Shown piece by piece: positions 11,640 to 22,510 of a stretch of 64,000 nucleotides of DNA. Position numbers and translations under genes: made by a program. How positions within the stretch are numbered: the stretch's first letter is position 1; each line of letters starts with the position of its first letter. Source of the stretch: Parasponia andersonii (taxonomy: Eukaryota; Streptophyta; Magnoliopsida; Rosales; Cannabaceae); contig JXTB01000780.1 of the NCBI GenBank assembly GCA_002914805.1, positions 1 through 64,000 on the forward strand, given 5' to 3'. The notes under the pieces were generated by a model. It did no database searches. It was not told the DNA's origin and was given only the letters and a program-made list of their open reading frames with translations.

Positions 11640-13140
11640 GTAGAGACTAGAGAAGTATATTTGCTTTTTAAGACATGACATTGTAGACTCACGCTCTTTG
11701 TTGAGAGTGTATATTAATTTCTGGTATTTATAGGTTAATTGAGTTAACAAAATTTCATTATCACTTTATCTTTTTTGGTGCCATATCTCAGCTGAGATTT
11801 AAGGTTTAAATCTCACTCGTTTTAATAAAAAAATAATAATAATAACGTCTAATACAATAACTTGGGATTGAATCAAATGGCTTTTGCGAGAGAATAATTA
11901 CTAGCTTCTACATATTCTTTTATGTAAAATTGAGCCCTGGATGGCTCTTTTCACCTATATGGTATATAGATTTTTTAAAAATTAGGAGGGCTAAAAATAC
12001 TTATTTATTTTTTTTTTTTTTAATATTCTACGGTTCTACATTGGATACCTAATTTATATTATTCAATTTAATATTTTAATAATACAATAAATTATAATAA
12101 AATTTACGTATCAAATAATTAAAAAAACACAATTATGATTTCTTTTTTTAAAGATATTCATATACTTATAAAATTAAACAATGTGATATCTTTTATGATA
12201 TATGTGATGAAAAAGTTAGATAGTATCTTATACGATATATGTGATGAAAAAGTGAACTTACCACTCCGCTAAACTCCAAATAATGTTTAGAGAATCATAA
12301 TTGACAATATGCAAACTAATTTATTGAATAACTTCAAAATTTCGATAGAATGTTGGAAATAAATCAAAAAATAATTATGTTCAAAGTGAGCAAAATCAAC
12401 TAATTAAAAGAAAGAAGTTGGGCTGGGAAATGGAAGTGCGCGCGCGTGGGACAGGGACGAGAAAGGTCATTCGATGACTCGTTTCGAAGCAATTCCTGGA
12501 CGAAAGCTGAGCACTGCCTGGGCATGACATTTAACATTTATATAAAATAAAAAGAAGACAACTTCTCTGTTTGTGCAAAACAAGTATATATCCAAATCCA
12601 AAAGACTCTATATAATTCGAAAAAGCGATTCCATAATATCATAAACAAAAAGATCTCTGCCCATGCGCTGCCAGTTGCTGCTCCTTGGAGCATTATTAAT
12701 GTAAACGTATATGTTTGTTGATCTTGATCTGCTGTTTTGGAGGGTGCCAACTGCCATGCCATGCATGATGCATATGGTGATATACTCACGTTGCAGCTTA
12801 CCCACAAATATTTGGGCCTAAAATGTACAAGCCCATGCTACTTGCTATGGCAATTTACATTATTATTAATTAATTACCCACATGTGGTTTTGAAATTGCT
12901 TTGATATTTATGAAAACATCGAGAATGTATGAAAAAGTGGACTTTTTAATTAACATATATTTAAAATTACTTTTTCAAGATAATTTTTTGGACAATGGTT
13001 ATAATGGGCTGGTGGGCTTTTAATTGTTTCTGGGCCTAAAAAAAAAAGCTACTAGCAAGAATAGAATTTCTCGCTTCTATGAATCGAAGCTGGTCGAAGA
13101 TTATAGATGGTAGTCACATCTAGAACAGCAATCATTAATG
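11640..13140. other. Intergenic DNA with a short tandem duplication
   Basis: No gene was recognised. A roughly 44-base unit containing GATATATGTGATGAAAAAGT is duplicated at 12184-12255. The stretch 12420-12530 is GC-richer (GCGCGCGCG) but has no coding support. The stretch 12600-12800 has non-AT-rich composition and a 14-bp palindrome (TGCTCCTTGGAGCA) but no convincing gene. Confidence 0.45.
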
Positions 13141-13148
13141 GAAGTGCT

Positions 13149-13183
13149 AGAACAACCCCGAAATCTCACCAATCCTATATATA
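13149..13183 (+). promoter_or_regulatory. Imperfect heat-shock element plus TATA box of the sHSP gene
   Basis: AGAAC at 13149 and CGAAA at 13159 are spaced exactly 10 bases, followed by TCTCA. This is an imperfect nGAAn/nTTCn array lying directly upstream of CTATATATA (13175-13183). The TATA box is about 100 bases before the ATG. Further GAA/TTC half-sites lie at 13063-13100. The arrangement fits heat-shock-factor control but no canonical perfect triple is present. Confidence 0.5.
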
Positions 13184-13279
13184 CCACCATCCATACACTC
13201 CTTTTTCCCCATCAGTACTAGTGATCATCAATCCATTCTAAATTTTCAATTTTTTTTTTTTAAATCAAAACAAAAAGAA

Positions 13280-13714
13280 ATGTCTCTAATTCCTAGTGTT
13301 TTTGGCAACAGGGGTTTGTTGGACCCATTCAGTTCTGATATATGGGGAAACGTAAGCAGCTCAAACGACGTGTCGTCTTTCGCAAACACGCAGGTGGACT
13401 GGAAGGAGACCCCGGAAAGCCACGTGTTCAAGGTTGATCTGCCTGGGCTGAAGAAGGAGGAGGTGAAGGTGGAGGTTGAAGAAGGCCGGGTTCTCCAGAT
13501 CAGCGGGGAGCGGAGCGTGGAGGAGGAGGAAAAGAGCGACAAGTGGCACCGCGTCGAGAGAGCACGTGGCAAGTTCCTCCGCCGCTTCCGCCTGCCGGAG
13601 AACGCTAAGCTCGACAAAGTCAAGGCTTCTCTCGATGACGGTGTTCTCACCGTCACCGTCCCCAAGGTGCCGGAGAAGAAGCCGGAGGTCAAGTCCATCG
13701 AGATCACTGGCTAA
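13280..13714 (+). CDS. Class I cytosolic small heat-shock protein (HSP20), 144 aa
   Basis: This is an ATP-independent holdase that binds unfolding proteins during heat stress and assembles into large oligomers in the cytosol. The N-terminus [10 protein letters not shown] with DPFSSDIW is the class CI signature. The alpha-crystallin domain runs from about residue 39 ([18 protein letters not shown]) to about 133, with the second consensus region [12 protein letters not shown] near its end. The C-terminal IEI motif (IxI, in SIEITG) that docks into neighbouring subunits is present. The size (about 16.5 kDa) and the single exon are typical. GC-rich codon use stands out from the flanks. A TATA box and heat-shock-like element precede it. 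All expected parts are present, so I expect it to be functional. Confidence 0.96.
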   Translation: MSLIPSVFGNRGLLDPFSSDIWGNVSSSNDVSSFANTQVDWKETPESHVFKVDLPGLKKEEVKVEVEEGRVLQISGERSVEEEEKSDKWHRVERARGKFLRRFRLPENAKLDKVKASLDDGVLTVTVPKVPEKKPEVKSIEITG

Positions 13715-13879
13715 GCTTAACCATGTCGTTTTTCGTTTTAATAAATTTGTTGTGAAATTCTCTGATTTGTGTTTGTTGTCGTATTATTTTCTGTTTCACC
13801 CTTTTTTTTCCTTTTTTTTTTTTTTTCCTTCGGGTGTCCGCGAGGTTTACAACTATAATTACAAAAAGTATAATATATT

Positions 13880-13880
13880 A

Positions 13881-13914
<34 letters not shown>

Positions 13915-13938
13915 GTAATAGTAATAATAATAATGGTG
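13880..13938. repeat. (AAT)n microsatellite
   Basis: AAT/TAA repeats lie in the 3' flank of the sHSP gene, interrupted by two AGT units. A shorter related run is at 14179-14212. Confidence 0.9.
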
Positions 13939-13939
13939 C

Positions 13940-14721
13940 TAAATTTTGCTTTGTCTTTTAATTTATTTTTTTCGGTTAAAAGAGGATTGTCGTAGTAATA
14001 GATGTGTTTTCAGAAACTCCACTAGAGACAATAAGTTGCATAACTGCATGGGGTGGAAAAATTAGCATTCTTCTTAAGAAGTTCTTAAGAAATGCTAGAC
14101 ATTTATAACTTCAACCATATGATGTGGCACTTAATTAATAGAATAGTAATGGATATAACGTGGCAGTTGAACCTTAAAGAAATAATAATAATAAAAATAA
14201 TAATAATAATAAACCAGCACACATTAAATACCATTAGGGTTCTCTCAACATGCTGGTCCATCAAATTTTGCTCTACATGATGAATCTCATTTGTTTGGAA
14301 GAACAGCTCTAAGATCCAATTTCCTTATAGCAACTACTTAAATATATTTAGAAGTATATAATTTTTTAGTTTTTAGAAGTATATTCTTATTAAAATTATC
14401 CTTTATTCACACAATAATAAGGTTGATCAGTTAATAAAACTCAAACCACTTAATAGAGGACAACTTTTAACTAATTGTTTTAAAATGTAAAAGTAACTAA
14501 TTACTTAGTTGATAAAAACTCAAGGTGGAAAAAAGAAACACTAATCACTTTGATAAAAACAACCAATTGGTGAAAATTATAGGTAAATTTAAAACGTTAT
14601 AAAAATTATTATAAAGAGGCAATTAAGGTTACGGGGCTTATTTCATTAATGGCATCAAGAAAACCAATACTCAGCCCAATTACCTCAAACTGATTAAGGT
14701 TTTGGACATAAGGAAAAGTAC
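13940..14721. other. Intergenic DNA, nothing recognised
   Basis: AT-rich DNA downstream of the sHSP gene. No coding domain or RNA gene was recognised. Confidence 0.5.
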
Positions 14722-14872
14722 TGATAGATGCACTAAAATTTTACACACAAAATTTGATGTGACATGCAATTTAACTACTTTTTATTTTAAAGTGAGACAA
14801 TTTAACTTAAAATTATGTAATTAAAAATGATGTTACATCTCACTTGTGTAAGTTTTTAGTGCAAAATTTTGG
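14722..14872. mobile_element. MITE with GCACTAAAA inverted repeats
   Basis: GCACTAAAATTTTACACA at 14730 is mirrored by TGTGTAAGTTTTTAGTGC ending at 14862. The inner parts GATGTGACAT and ATGTTACATC also pair. It is about 150 bp and non-coding. No clear target duplication was seen. Confidence 0.5.
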
Positions 14873-14900
14873 TATTTAAATCTTTAATTGTAAGAGAAAT

Positions 14901-15127
14901 TAGGTCAAAATGACCTTTTTGTGACTCTGAACAATATATGTTTTGGAAGATTTATGACCATTAGTCACAATTTTATAGTCGTAATAATAGGTAGACTTAT
15001 TACTGTTAATCATAAAATTTATGATCAATAGTCAAAATTTTTATAGTTGTGATGATATATAGACTTTTATGACTGTTAATTAGAAAATTTAATAGGGGAA
15101 AAAAGAGAGGGGGGTCATTTTGGGGCC
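14901..15127. mobile_element. Candidate inverted-repeat element with internal duplication
   Basis: GGTCAAAATGACC at 14903 is roughly mirrored by GGGTCATTTTGGGGCC ending at 15126. Inside, a unit of about 72 bp is present twice in tandem (about 14945-15016 and 15017-15092), each with TTTATGA, AGTCA and ATAGTTGTGATGATA-like phrases. The element type is unknown. Confidence 0.4.
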
Positions 15128-15212
15128 AACAAACTCTTAAATCCGTCCATTTCTCCACGTGAAATGCTGCCAATGCCAGTTTTCTCCTTTCAATAACGTA
15201 AACGTAATAGAG

Positions 15213-15541
15213 GTTCTTTCATAAATAGCAGTTCCCAAATGTTTTTTTTTCGTGTTTAGCAGTTTTCATTTATAATTTACAAACATAGCATTTTAAGAAA
15301 TTTTCTTCTAAAAATAACGTTGTTTTTAAATTCAACCATATAAGTGTGATTAGTTTAGATTATTCTTTAACTCACTGGGTTAGACACCTAAACAAAAATC
15401 AATCAAATAGATAAAAATTAGGAGTATCTTCGAAACTTTGTAATAAAAACTGCTATAAATGAAAAAAAATTTAAAAACTGCTAAAAGTCAAAAAAAAAAA
15501 TAATACTTAGAAACTGCTATGGAGATTGATTTCCCAACGAA
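15213..15541. mobile_element. Mutator-like MITE, 329 bp, with 9-bp target duplication
   Basis: The ends are inverted: CATAAATAGCAGTTCCCAAA at the left, and the complement of CTGCTATGGAGATTGATTTC at the right. A TAGCAGTTTT motif is repeated inside both arms. Flanks GTAATAGAG (15204-15212) and GTAATAGAC (15542-15550) match at 8 of 9 bases, the target size of Mutator-like elements. It is non-coding. Confidence 0.6.
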
Positions 15542-15597
15542 GTAATAGACATAAAAAAGAATCTACAAGCCTGTAGGGACGAGGGTCGATCATACTA

Positions 15598-15764
15598 GGG
15601 AAAATGACATGGATAAGACTAACTTGGCCAAAATAAGTTTTTGTGTATTTTTCTAAAACTGATACTTTTTAGGAGTGTCAAGACATTACTTAAAGTGTCA
15701 TTTAAAAAAAAAAAGCATAAAAAAGTCATTTTGGTCCAAGTTAGTCCTACCCTGTCCTTTTCTT
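15598..15764. mobile_element. Short MITE, 167 bp, with about 35-bp inverted repeats
   Basis: The left end GGGAAAATGACATGGATAAG, followed by ACTAACTTGGCCAAAAT, is mirrored by ATTTTGGTCCAAGTTAGTCC at the right. The middle AGTGTCAAGACATTACTTAA pairs with AAGTGTCATTT only loosely. It is non-coding. No clear target duplication was seen. Confidence 0.55.
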
Positions 15765-17424
15765 ATAATTCAGAAAAAAAGGAAAGGCCCAACGTTGGCC
15801 ACGGGCCTAAATTCATGGAAGGCTTGGTTGGGCCTAACGGGACTGGCCTTTCATTCAAAAACGACACCTAAAAGCCAATAATACGAAATAGCGACAACAA
15901 ATGGAAAGTGAGATTAAAAAACAAAAAGATTTGAGAAATGAGGACAACATAAAAAAAGAAAAAACGACAATAAATCGAAGGATTACACGAAAACGAATTG
16001 GAAAATTGACAACAAAGCGAATAAAAGGAAACAAAAGAGAAAAAATACAAATAAAGAAATAAACGTTTAACACCAACAAATGAAATAAATAAGAGGACAG
16101 CAAAGTAAAAAACGACACAAAGACAAACCACGACACAGGTTCATGAAAAGACGGAACATTAAGACAGGGAGAATTAAATGAGCACCACATATTCAAGCTA
16201 AGTATCCCTTTCAAATATATATATATATATATATATATATTCAAGCTAAGTATGTTTTGTCGAGGCAGATGAGTCATTTTATTGGACAAATTACGGAACA
16301 AACCCATTTTTCTTGCTTATAAATTTGATATGGAGTCACCTGAATTTTACTCTACAAAATTGAAAAAGCCACATTACATGGAGTTGGAGGAAAGCTTTTC
16401 TAGTCTTTATATCTCTCTTCTAATAATTGATGACCTGGTCTTTTCCCTTTAGCAAAGTGGCGTAGTAGCAAAGTGTTGTGGACACAATCTCATTTTTAAT
16501 TTTATTGCATGCCCAAAGAATATAAAGTTGATAATTACAAAAATGGGAAAAGAATATCGCCCATAAAACGCTTTATGTTAAAGCAGAGGATAAGATCAAT
16601 GCATACCTGCTAAGATTAGAATACGACAAGACTCAAAGAAAAAAAATCCGAAACACAAAAAGAGAAAATTAGTGAAATATTCCTTCAAACTAGCAAAATA
16701 GTACAAAAGTTTCCCTCTCACTTTATTACGTGGTCGTTTTTTATTTAAAGAAAAAAGTTTTAGAAAATTAAGACACTGAATAGCCGCATATTTGTTCGTT
16801 ATCTTTATTGCATTAATATTTTTAATAATTAGCCAAGAGGGGATTTCAGAAAAAATAATTAGCCAAGATGGGAAAAAAAAAAGTAGAATAAATATCTCGC
16901 ACTAATTAGTGTCATTACCTAGTAAGTTTAATACATTAATAAAAGAAATCTGCAATATACGGAACTGGTAAATAATTAGGGAGGTAATTGGCTAATTGGC
17001 ATTTGTGTCAAATATTTGCAAGTGGGTCCTAAGCCTAGTTTTGTTTAATTTTTTCCTTTTTTTGGGGGGTCTCTTTTTCCACCGTCATCCTCATCCACTA
17101 CTGTTGGCCTAATTCGCTTAAAAAAATAAAACAAAAACAAAATAAAGAAGAAATAGAATGAAGAAGAAGAAGAAGTCCATGATAACTATGGAATGTGTGT
17201 TTTAGGATATATTTGTGAGCTCGCTTGCTTTAATCATTCTTACCAATAAGTTAAAACAACATTATTTATTATAGAGACGCCCATAATTCTAAATTAGGCG
17301 TAACTCATAATACTTTATAAATTACTTTGTATCTTAAAAAAAGAAAATGCTAAAGGCTACTATTTGTAAGATTACAATTGTGTCAATAAAATAATGCAAC
17401 CAGAAAAGTGTTAGAGTGATAGTT
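15765..17424. other. Gene-free DNA with an (AT)n tract flanked by a direct repeat
   Basis: 15890-16140 is purine-rich and gives spurious Phe-rich minus-strand ORFs. An (AT)n tract at 16215-16240 is flanked by two copies of ATTCAAGCTAAGTAT (16190-16204 and 16239-16253). No gene was recognised. Confidence 0.5.
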
Positions 17425-17487
17425 CATGTGCTATACTATCTTTTTTTCTTTTTTTTTTTTTTTTTGAGAAACATGTGCTATACTATC
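17425..17487 (-). mobile_element. 31-bp poly-T/GAGAAA insert with 16-bp target duplication
   Basis: CATGTGCTATACTATC occurs at 17425-17440 and again, exactly, at 17472-17487. Between them lie 31 bases that read TTTCTC followed by poly-A on the minus strand. This is the structure of an extremely 5'-truncated LINE or SINE insertion made by target-primed reverse transcription: only the last six bases and the tail remain. Confidence 0.6.
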
Positions 17488-18007
17488 AATTGTCAATATT
17501 CCCATTTAACGGAAAAAAAAAAAAAAAAAAAGGCACCACCCTAGTACTACAGAATTTTCTATTATCGTTAGTTTGACTTCCTGTAATGCTATCAACGTGG
17601 CTACTTTATATATTGATTTTTGTCACATTAAAAACCGATTAGGTTAGGTCATTTAATAAGTTTTTATTTGTTTGGGGCTAAAAACGCATTAGGAGGATAT
17701 CGGTTGGAGCAAATATGCAACGTGGCTAAAGACCATTGGGCCTCAGGGATAATTTTTCTCATTTGGCCGCTATGCTAATACCATTGAGACACATTCCTCG
17801 AGGAAATATCTGAAATAAGTTATTAAAAGACAAATATTAAGTCCACATTATACAGCTTTAATCCAACAATGCACCCATAAAAAAAATAATAACAAAATTT
17901 TTTAAAAAATGAAAAGAACGAAAAAAAAGGGGGGGGGGAGGAAGCGAACCTTGCTCTACTGAGCTCTAAAACCTAGGGATCCCATAGCTACGGGCCCATT
18001 ACCCAGG

Positions 18008-18107
18008 CCAGGCCCAATCATAAGACCACACTGACGTAACACCGAGCGGCCGTGGGGCCCACCACTTGTCCCCCGGGATTCGTGACGAAGAAAGAACCCG
18101 GGCCCAC
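18008..18107 (+). promoter_or_regulatory. Site II (TCP-type) promoter boxes of the DUF3527 gene
   Basis: GGGCCCAC occurs at 18055-18062 and 18100-18107, and AGGCCCAAT at about 18010-18016. GGNCCCAC is the core bound by class I TCP factors and is common in promoters of growth-linked plant genes. The boxes lie about 130-230 bases upstream of the likely transcript start near 18240, in a GC-rich island that carries no credible ORF. Confidence 0.45.
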
Positions 18108-18574
18108 TTAGCCACCTCCCTACTCCATATGGACCACTTTCTAGTTTCTAGCCTCCAGGCCTCTTTAGCTTTACATCTCTGAACCGTCCGATCATAAAAA
18201 TCAAACATCACATCTTTTGATCCTACAAGTTTCACTCACTTTCAGTCAGTGTCAGAGAGAAAAAAAAACACACACACACACCGTTTTTTTTTTTTTCTCT
18301 CCGCGGGCGCAGATTCCCCGGACACAGAAAAAGTAGAAAAAAATTCGCGCGCGCGAGAGAAAAAAATCGATAAGAAGAGGAAGAAGAAAATGACGTCGTT
18401 CTCTAATCTTTAACTCGACCCAGATTTTCTTTCGTTCTTCTAAGAAGAGCTATAATTTTAGTTCTTTTCTTTGCTTATAAACTACGTCATTTTTTTTTTT
18501 TCTCTTTTCTTTTCTTTGGTGAAAAACAATAATCACATTGGCGGAGTCGTTACGTTTCGGATCTGTACCGGTTA

Positions 18575-19301
18575 ATGTCGGGTCATAAGGTACTCAAATT
18601 CGAATCTTTGATGTCTTTTTCTTGGCTATTGCGTCTCTATGTTTTGTTTTTGGTGTACTGATCTGTTTGGTTTCCTGGAAAATGCTACTTCGTTGTCGTT
18701 ACTTGTTTAAAGATCGACTATGTTGAAGTATAGCTTTTACGTGAGAAAAGTCAGACTTTTATTGAATAGAGTTGGAATTCTGGATGTTTTGTTTTAGATC
18801 TGAGTTTCCTGAGAAGATTTGAGCTTGATTAGTGGGAGTAATTACGTTTCAAATCTTGGGTAGTCGTTGGAAATGTGAAATGTATGGCTAATGAAGCAAA
18901 AATTGTTTGGTTGGGTCTAGAGTATGTTAGTAACACAGATGGGCAACCTTGAATTTGATTCTTTAGAACACAGATATAATATATATACATATATACATAT
19001 GTTTTTTTTCTTTTTAGATATTCATTCCTGTTATCATTCTTTAATTAAGTCCATTTCTTTTAAATTATTACTGCGATCACTGTCTTTAGGATTGAATCTT
19101 TTGAATGAAATGGTAATAGTGCTTAATGCTTTACTTTTTTAACTACGGTTTATTGGTTAATGTGTTTTGAAGCGATCTGATTTGCTTTTGTTTGGATTGG
19201 AGTCTCTTAAGTATGTGAATTTTCTTGTAAAATTCAGGGTTGATGAACTTTCAATGAGAACTCTGTCTCACTATGCACTGGAAGCCAATATATGCTTGTG
19301 A
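18575..19301 (+). promoter_or_regulatory. 5'UTR intron and three upstream ORFs of the DUF3527 gene
   Basis: A 5'UTR exon ends at 18589 (AAG|GTACTC), and the next begins at 19238 after TTCAG. In the spliced leader, the ATG at 18575 gives a 6-codon ORF that crosses the junction. A second at 19243 gives 4 codons. A third at 19254 gives 15 codons and ends at 19301, overlapping the first main-frame ATG at 19292. This arrangement would lower initiation at 19292 and could favour the ATG at 19352. Confidence 0.5.
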
Positions 19302-22301
19302 ATATTAAAGCAACATTGCAACCTGATGCTCTTTTAGATCCTGCTACTGATATGGGAATCAGCTTAGAGGTGAAGAAGAGTTCTAAACTGCCGAATAGCA
19401 CAAAGCCAGTGCAGGATAGGGTTCTCTTGCCCCCTGTAAATCGAATTCCAAAGCCTCAAGACAGGTCAAAAGCAAAAACCAATGTTGATCCACCACGCAG
19501 GAATCTGAGTGGTGAATTAACAAAGGATACAGCAAAATCATCTGGGAATCGGGTTAGTGAGATCAACAAAGGGAAGTCAGTTGGAGATGGCGAGCTTGTC
19601 AAGCACATGTCAAACTTGCCAGTTTATCTCAAGCGTGTTGAGAAAGGAGAAATCTTCCAAGATAAGGTTTTGAATGTTGGAGTTCTTGATTGGACTCGGC
19701 TAGAACAATGGAAGCATGGGCAGAACAATGTCTTTGAGAAAGGCAGCGCTAGTGCATCTTGCAGCACCAGTTATTCGTCACCAAAAAGGAACCTCAGATC
19801 ATCTAGGCCTTCTAGCTTAGTTCATGCTGAGAGGCTTTCTGAGGAACAGTCTTCACTTGGTTCTAGTCTTGTCTCATCTCGTGGTTCTGGTCTTATCTCA
19901 TCTCGTGAGAATGACCTTTCTCAAAATGTCAAAGGCTCTGTCCAGAATGTTGTACGCTTCCACGACCTTGAAGCTTCATCGAAGAGCACTATTGCTGGGC
20001 GGAGAAATGTTCCCCAGAGCCTTAAATCATGTGGAAGAAGTCACTCAAGTAAAATTGTTGAGAAGGATAAGAACTCATCAGAAATTGGACAACTGTCGGG
20101 AAAAAATGGAAGTTTTGGGGCCTTACTCCATCCGCTGGAAGATTCAAGCTCTTGGGATGGTAAATCTAAGAAGACCATTGAGATGTCGCCTGAAATAGAT
20201 AGCATGAGAACAAATACAGATCAGAAAATCGTTTCAGAAGTTGAAGCTGTGTCATCAAAGTTGGGAAGGTACGACGTCTCAGTTAGTTCTGAGGAAAAGA
20301 AGAGTTCTAGCAGTCTTGGAATCAAAAGTAGGGCTCAGGATTTGCGACAATTTGAGATTGATGTACCTAATCAACGTCTTGCTGAGAAGGGAAATAGTAT
20401 TGTCCTTCTGCTACCTAAAGAGTCACGCCAAAAAGGATACCGTGAAGTATTCAAGCTCTCACAGCGTAGAAAGTCATTTGATCAAAATATGACAGGATTA
20501 AGTAAGAATACTATTTCAGACGTTGTTTCAACGAAGGAGATAAGCTCTTCAAAAACTTTTCCTGAAATCCTACACTCATCCCCACTGCCTTTTGCAGTTG
20601 AGACTAGTGCCATCTCAGACAGGATCAGAAATGGTGTGACTAGTGACCACAATCTGGAGCTTTCATCTGCTGTATCTCACACATTCCCGTGCTCAGAAAA
20701 GAGAGATCTTCATTCTGAGAATAAATATGTAATAAAGAATCCATCAGACCTTAAGGCACCAAATGCAAGTGTTAGGGATCGTGATCCAATGGAAACAAGA
20801 AATCAAGAAGCTACGGAACTGACAGTTAACAACAGCAGAAACCCATCTCCCCAACGTCGCCTTAGCTTCAGCTTAGGTCGGATGGGAAGAAGCTTAAGCT
20901 TTAAGGAAGGTTCAACGGTTCCACACTTGAGTTCGACACAAGTGAGTGTCAAGTCTGGTCCAGTGACTTCTGATGCATGGTCTGATTGTGGGGATAATCC
21001 AAATAAAGAGAAGTTAAAAGGTCATAACAGAGCTAGGTCCAGTCCTTTAAGAAGGTTACTGGACCCAATACTGAAGCTCAAAGAAGCAAATCCACCTCAT
21101 CTTCCGGAATCTCTTTTACAGTCAAAAGGGAGTTTTAATTCTTTCAGTGGGCCTGTTTACTCATTTCCACATGAGAAGATTGAGGAATCCCAGGTTCAAG
21201 CTCTTTTGCAGTTAAAAGTAAATAATGGACTTCCTTTGTTCAGGTTTGTGGTCAACAACAACAGCAACATTCTTGCAGCAACAATGAAAAATCTCTCAAC
21301 ATCTGGTAAGGATGATTTAGGACGGAACTACACATTTTACTTGGTTAATGAAATTAAGAAAAAGAGTGGTGGCTGGATAAGTCAAGGAAGTAAAGTGAAA
21401 AGCTGTCAGTATGTTTACAATGTTGTTGGTCAGATGAAGGTTTCCATATCTGATTTCTCTGGTACCAGTGGACAGGACACTGACCAGTACATATTGAGAG
21501 AGTCTGTTTTGTTTGGTGTTGAACGGAAACAGGCAGATCAAGGATCGCCTAAGTTCATACCAAATAGAGAGATTGCAGCCGCTGTTGTCAAGATCCCTGG
21601 AAAAGAGATGAGCCATGATAAACATGGGACCGATGAAGAATCAATGGAGAAGGGCAATGTGAAGTGTTATCCAGAGAACCAGTGCTCTTACAATCTAGGA
21701 GAAAATGGATACTCAAACAATGTTACAGTCGTACTCCCTGGTGCTGTTCATAGCTCGCCAAACAAAGGAGAACCTTCACCATTGATTTACCGATGGAAAT
21801 CTGGAGGATCTTGTGATTGTGGAGGTTGGGATGTTGGTTGCAAACTCCAAGTTCTCTCTGACCAAAGTAAACCTCCCAAGAGTTCTAAAATCTTTGGATC
21901 TGGCCCATTCTCAGATTGTCTTGAACTATATGCCCAGGTACTGCTTTCTTGTTCAATGTAGCACCTGTCTACATGCCCACACTTATTGGTTTTGTTGACC
22001 TTGCGTTTGTACTTCAATGCAGGGAGGAGCACAACAAAACAGGCCAATTCTCAGTTTGGTGCCTTCCAAAGATGGAATCTACTCAGTCGAATACAATACA
22101 TCTATCTCTCGCTTACAGGCATTCTTCATTTGTGTGGCGGTATTGAGCGGTCAAAAAGTGTCTGATCTGTCATCAGTAAGTAACATCACTGAATCAAAGG
22201 CCTTTGATCAGTCAGATATGAGTGGTAATAATGGATACCAAGTGAAATTGCCAGCGAAATATGCTCCAACCCCACCCCTCTCCCCAGTTGGGAGGGTCTA
22301 G
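19292..22301 (+). CDS. DUF3527-domain protein, 974 aa, two coding exons
   Basis: This is a plant-specific protein of unknown biochemical role. Coding exons are 19292-21937 and 22023-22301, joined across a phase-0 GT-AG intron of 85 bases; without splicing the frame stops at 21961. A 5'UTR intron precedes it. The N-terminal half is long, Ser/Lys-rich and low in complexity, so probably disordered. The conserved DUF3527 part covers roughly 560-970. Its landmarks are SSPLRRLLDPILK (about 580), VQALLQLKVNNGLPLFRFVV (about 635), the cysteine cluster SCDCGGWDVGC (about 838), and the terminal APTPPLSPVGRV encoded by the last exon. Translation may start at Met21 (ATG 19352, MGISLEVKKSS), which looks like a more usual start. 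A 24-bp tandem duplication at 19859-19906 doubles an SSR-type Ser motif. The frame is otherwise clean, and an AATAAA-like signal lies at about 22495. Confidence 0.9.
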
Positions 22302-22510
22302 TTCTCGTGCTAGAACGATGTCCTGTTAACCTTGTCTGGTCATCTATGGTCTTCCAGTACATGTGAAGAGTAGGAAAAAACTACGTCGTAACATGTGTCA
22401 TGGTCGACGGTTGTTGTATGTTTGGTCCATGGGTATGACCATATTAATTATATGTTGGTTGTACTACAGGAGCAGCTGTTGTATTGTGTAAAGAAAATAA
22501 ACTCGTCCAA
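22302..22510 (+). terminator. 3'UTR and poly-A signal of the DUF3527 gene
   Basis: Following the TAG at 22299-22301, GT-rich sequence leads to AAAATAAACTC near 22493-22503, a likely near-upstream polyadenylation element. Confidence 0.4.

Noticed and set aside
12660-12770. Possible non-coding RNA or miRNA precursor around TGCTCCTTGGAGCA
   Set aside because: Only a 14-bp palindrome pairs well. No extended stem or known miRNA was found.
15855-16307. Minus-strand ORF of 150 codons, Phe-rich
   Set aside because: It is a low-complexity translation of a purine-rich tract and includes an (AT)n run.
17940-18000. tRNA-like stretch (GCGAACC, CTCTACTGAGCTCTAAAACC)
   Set aside because: The blocks do not fold into a cloverleaf with correct spacing.
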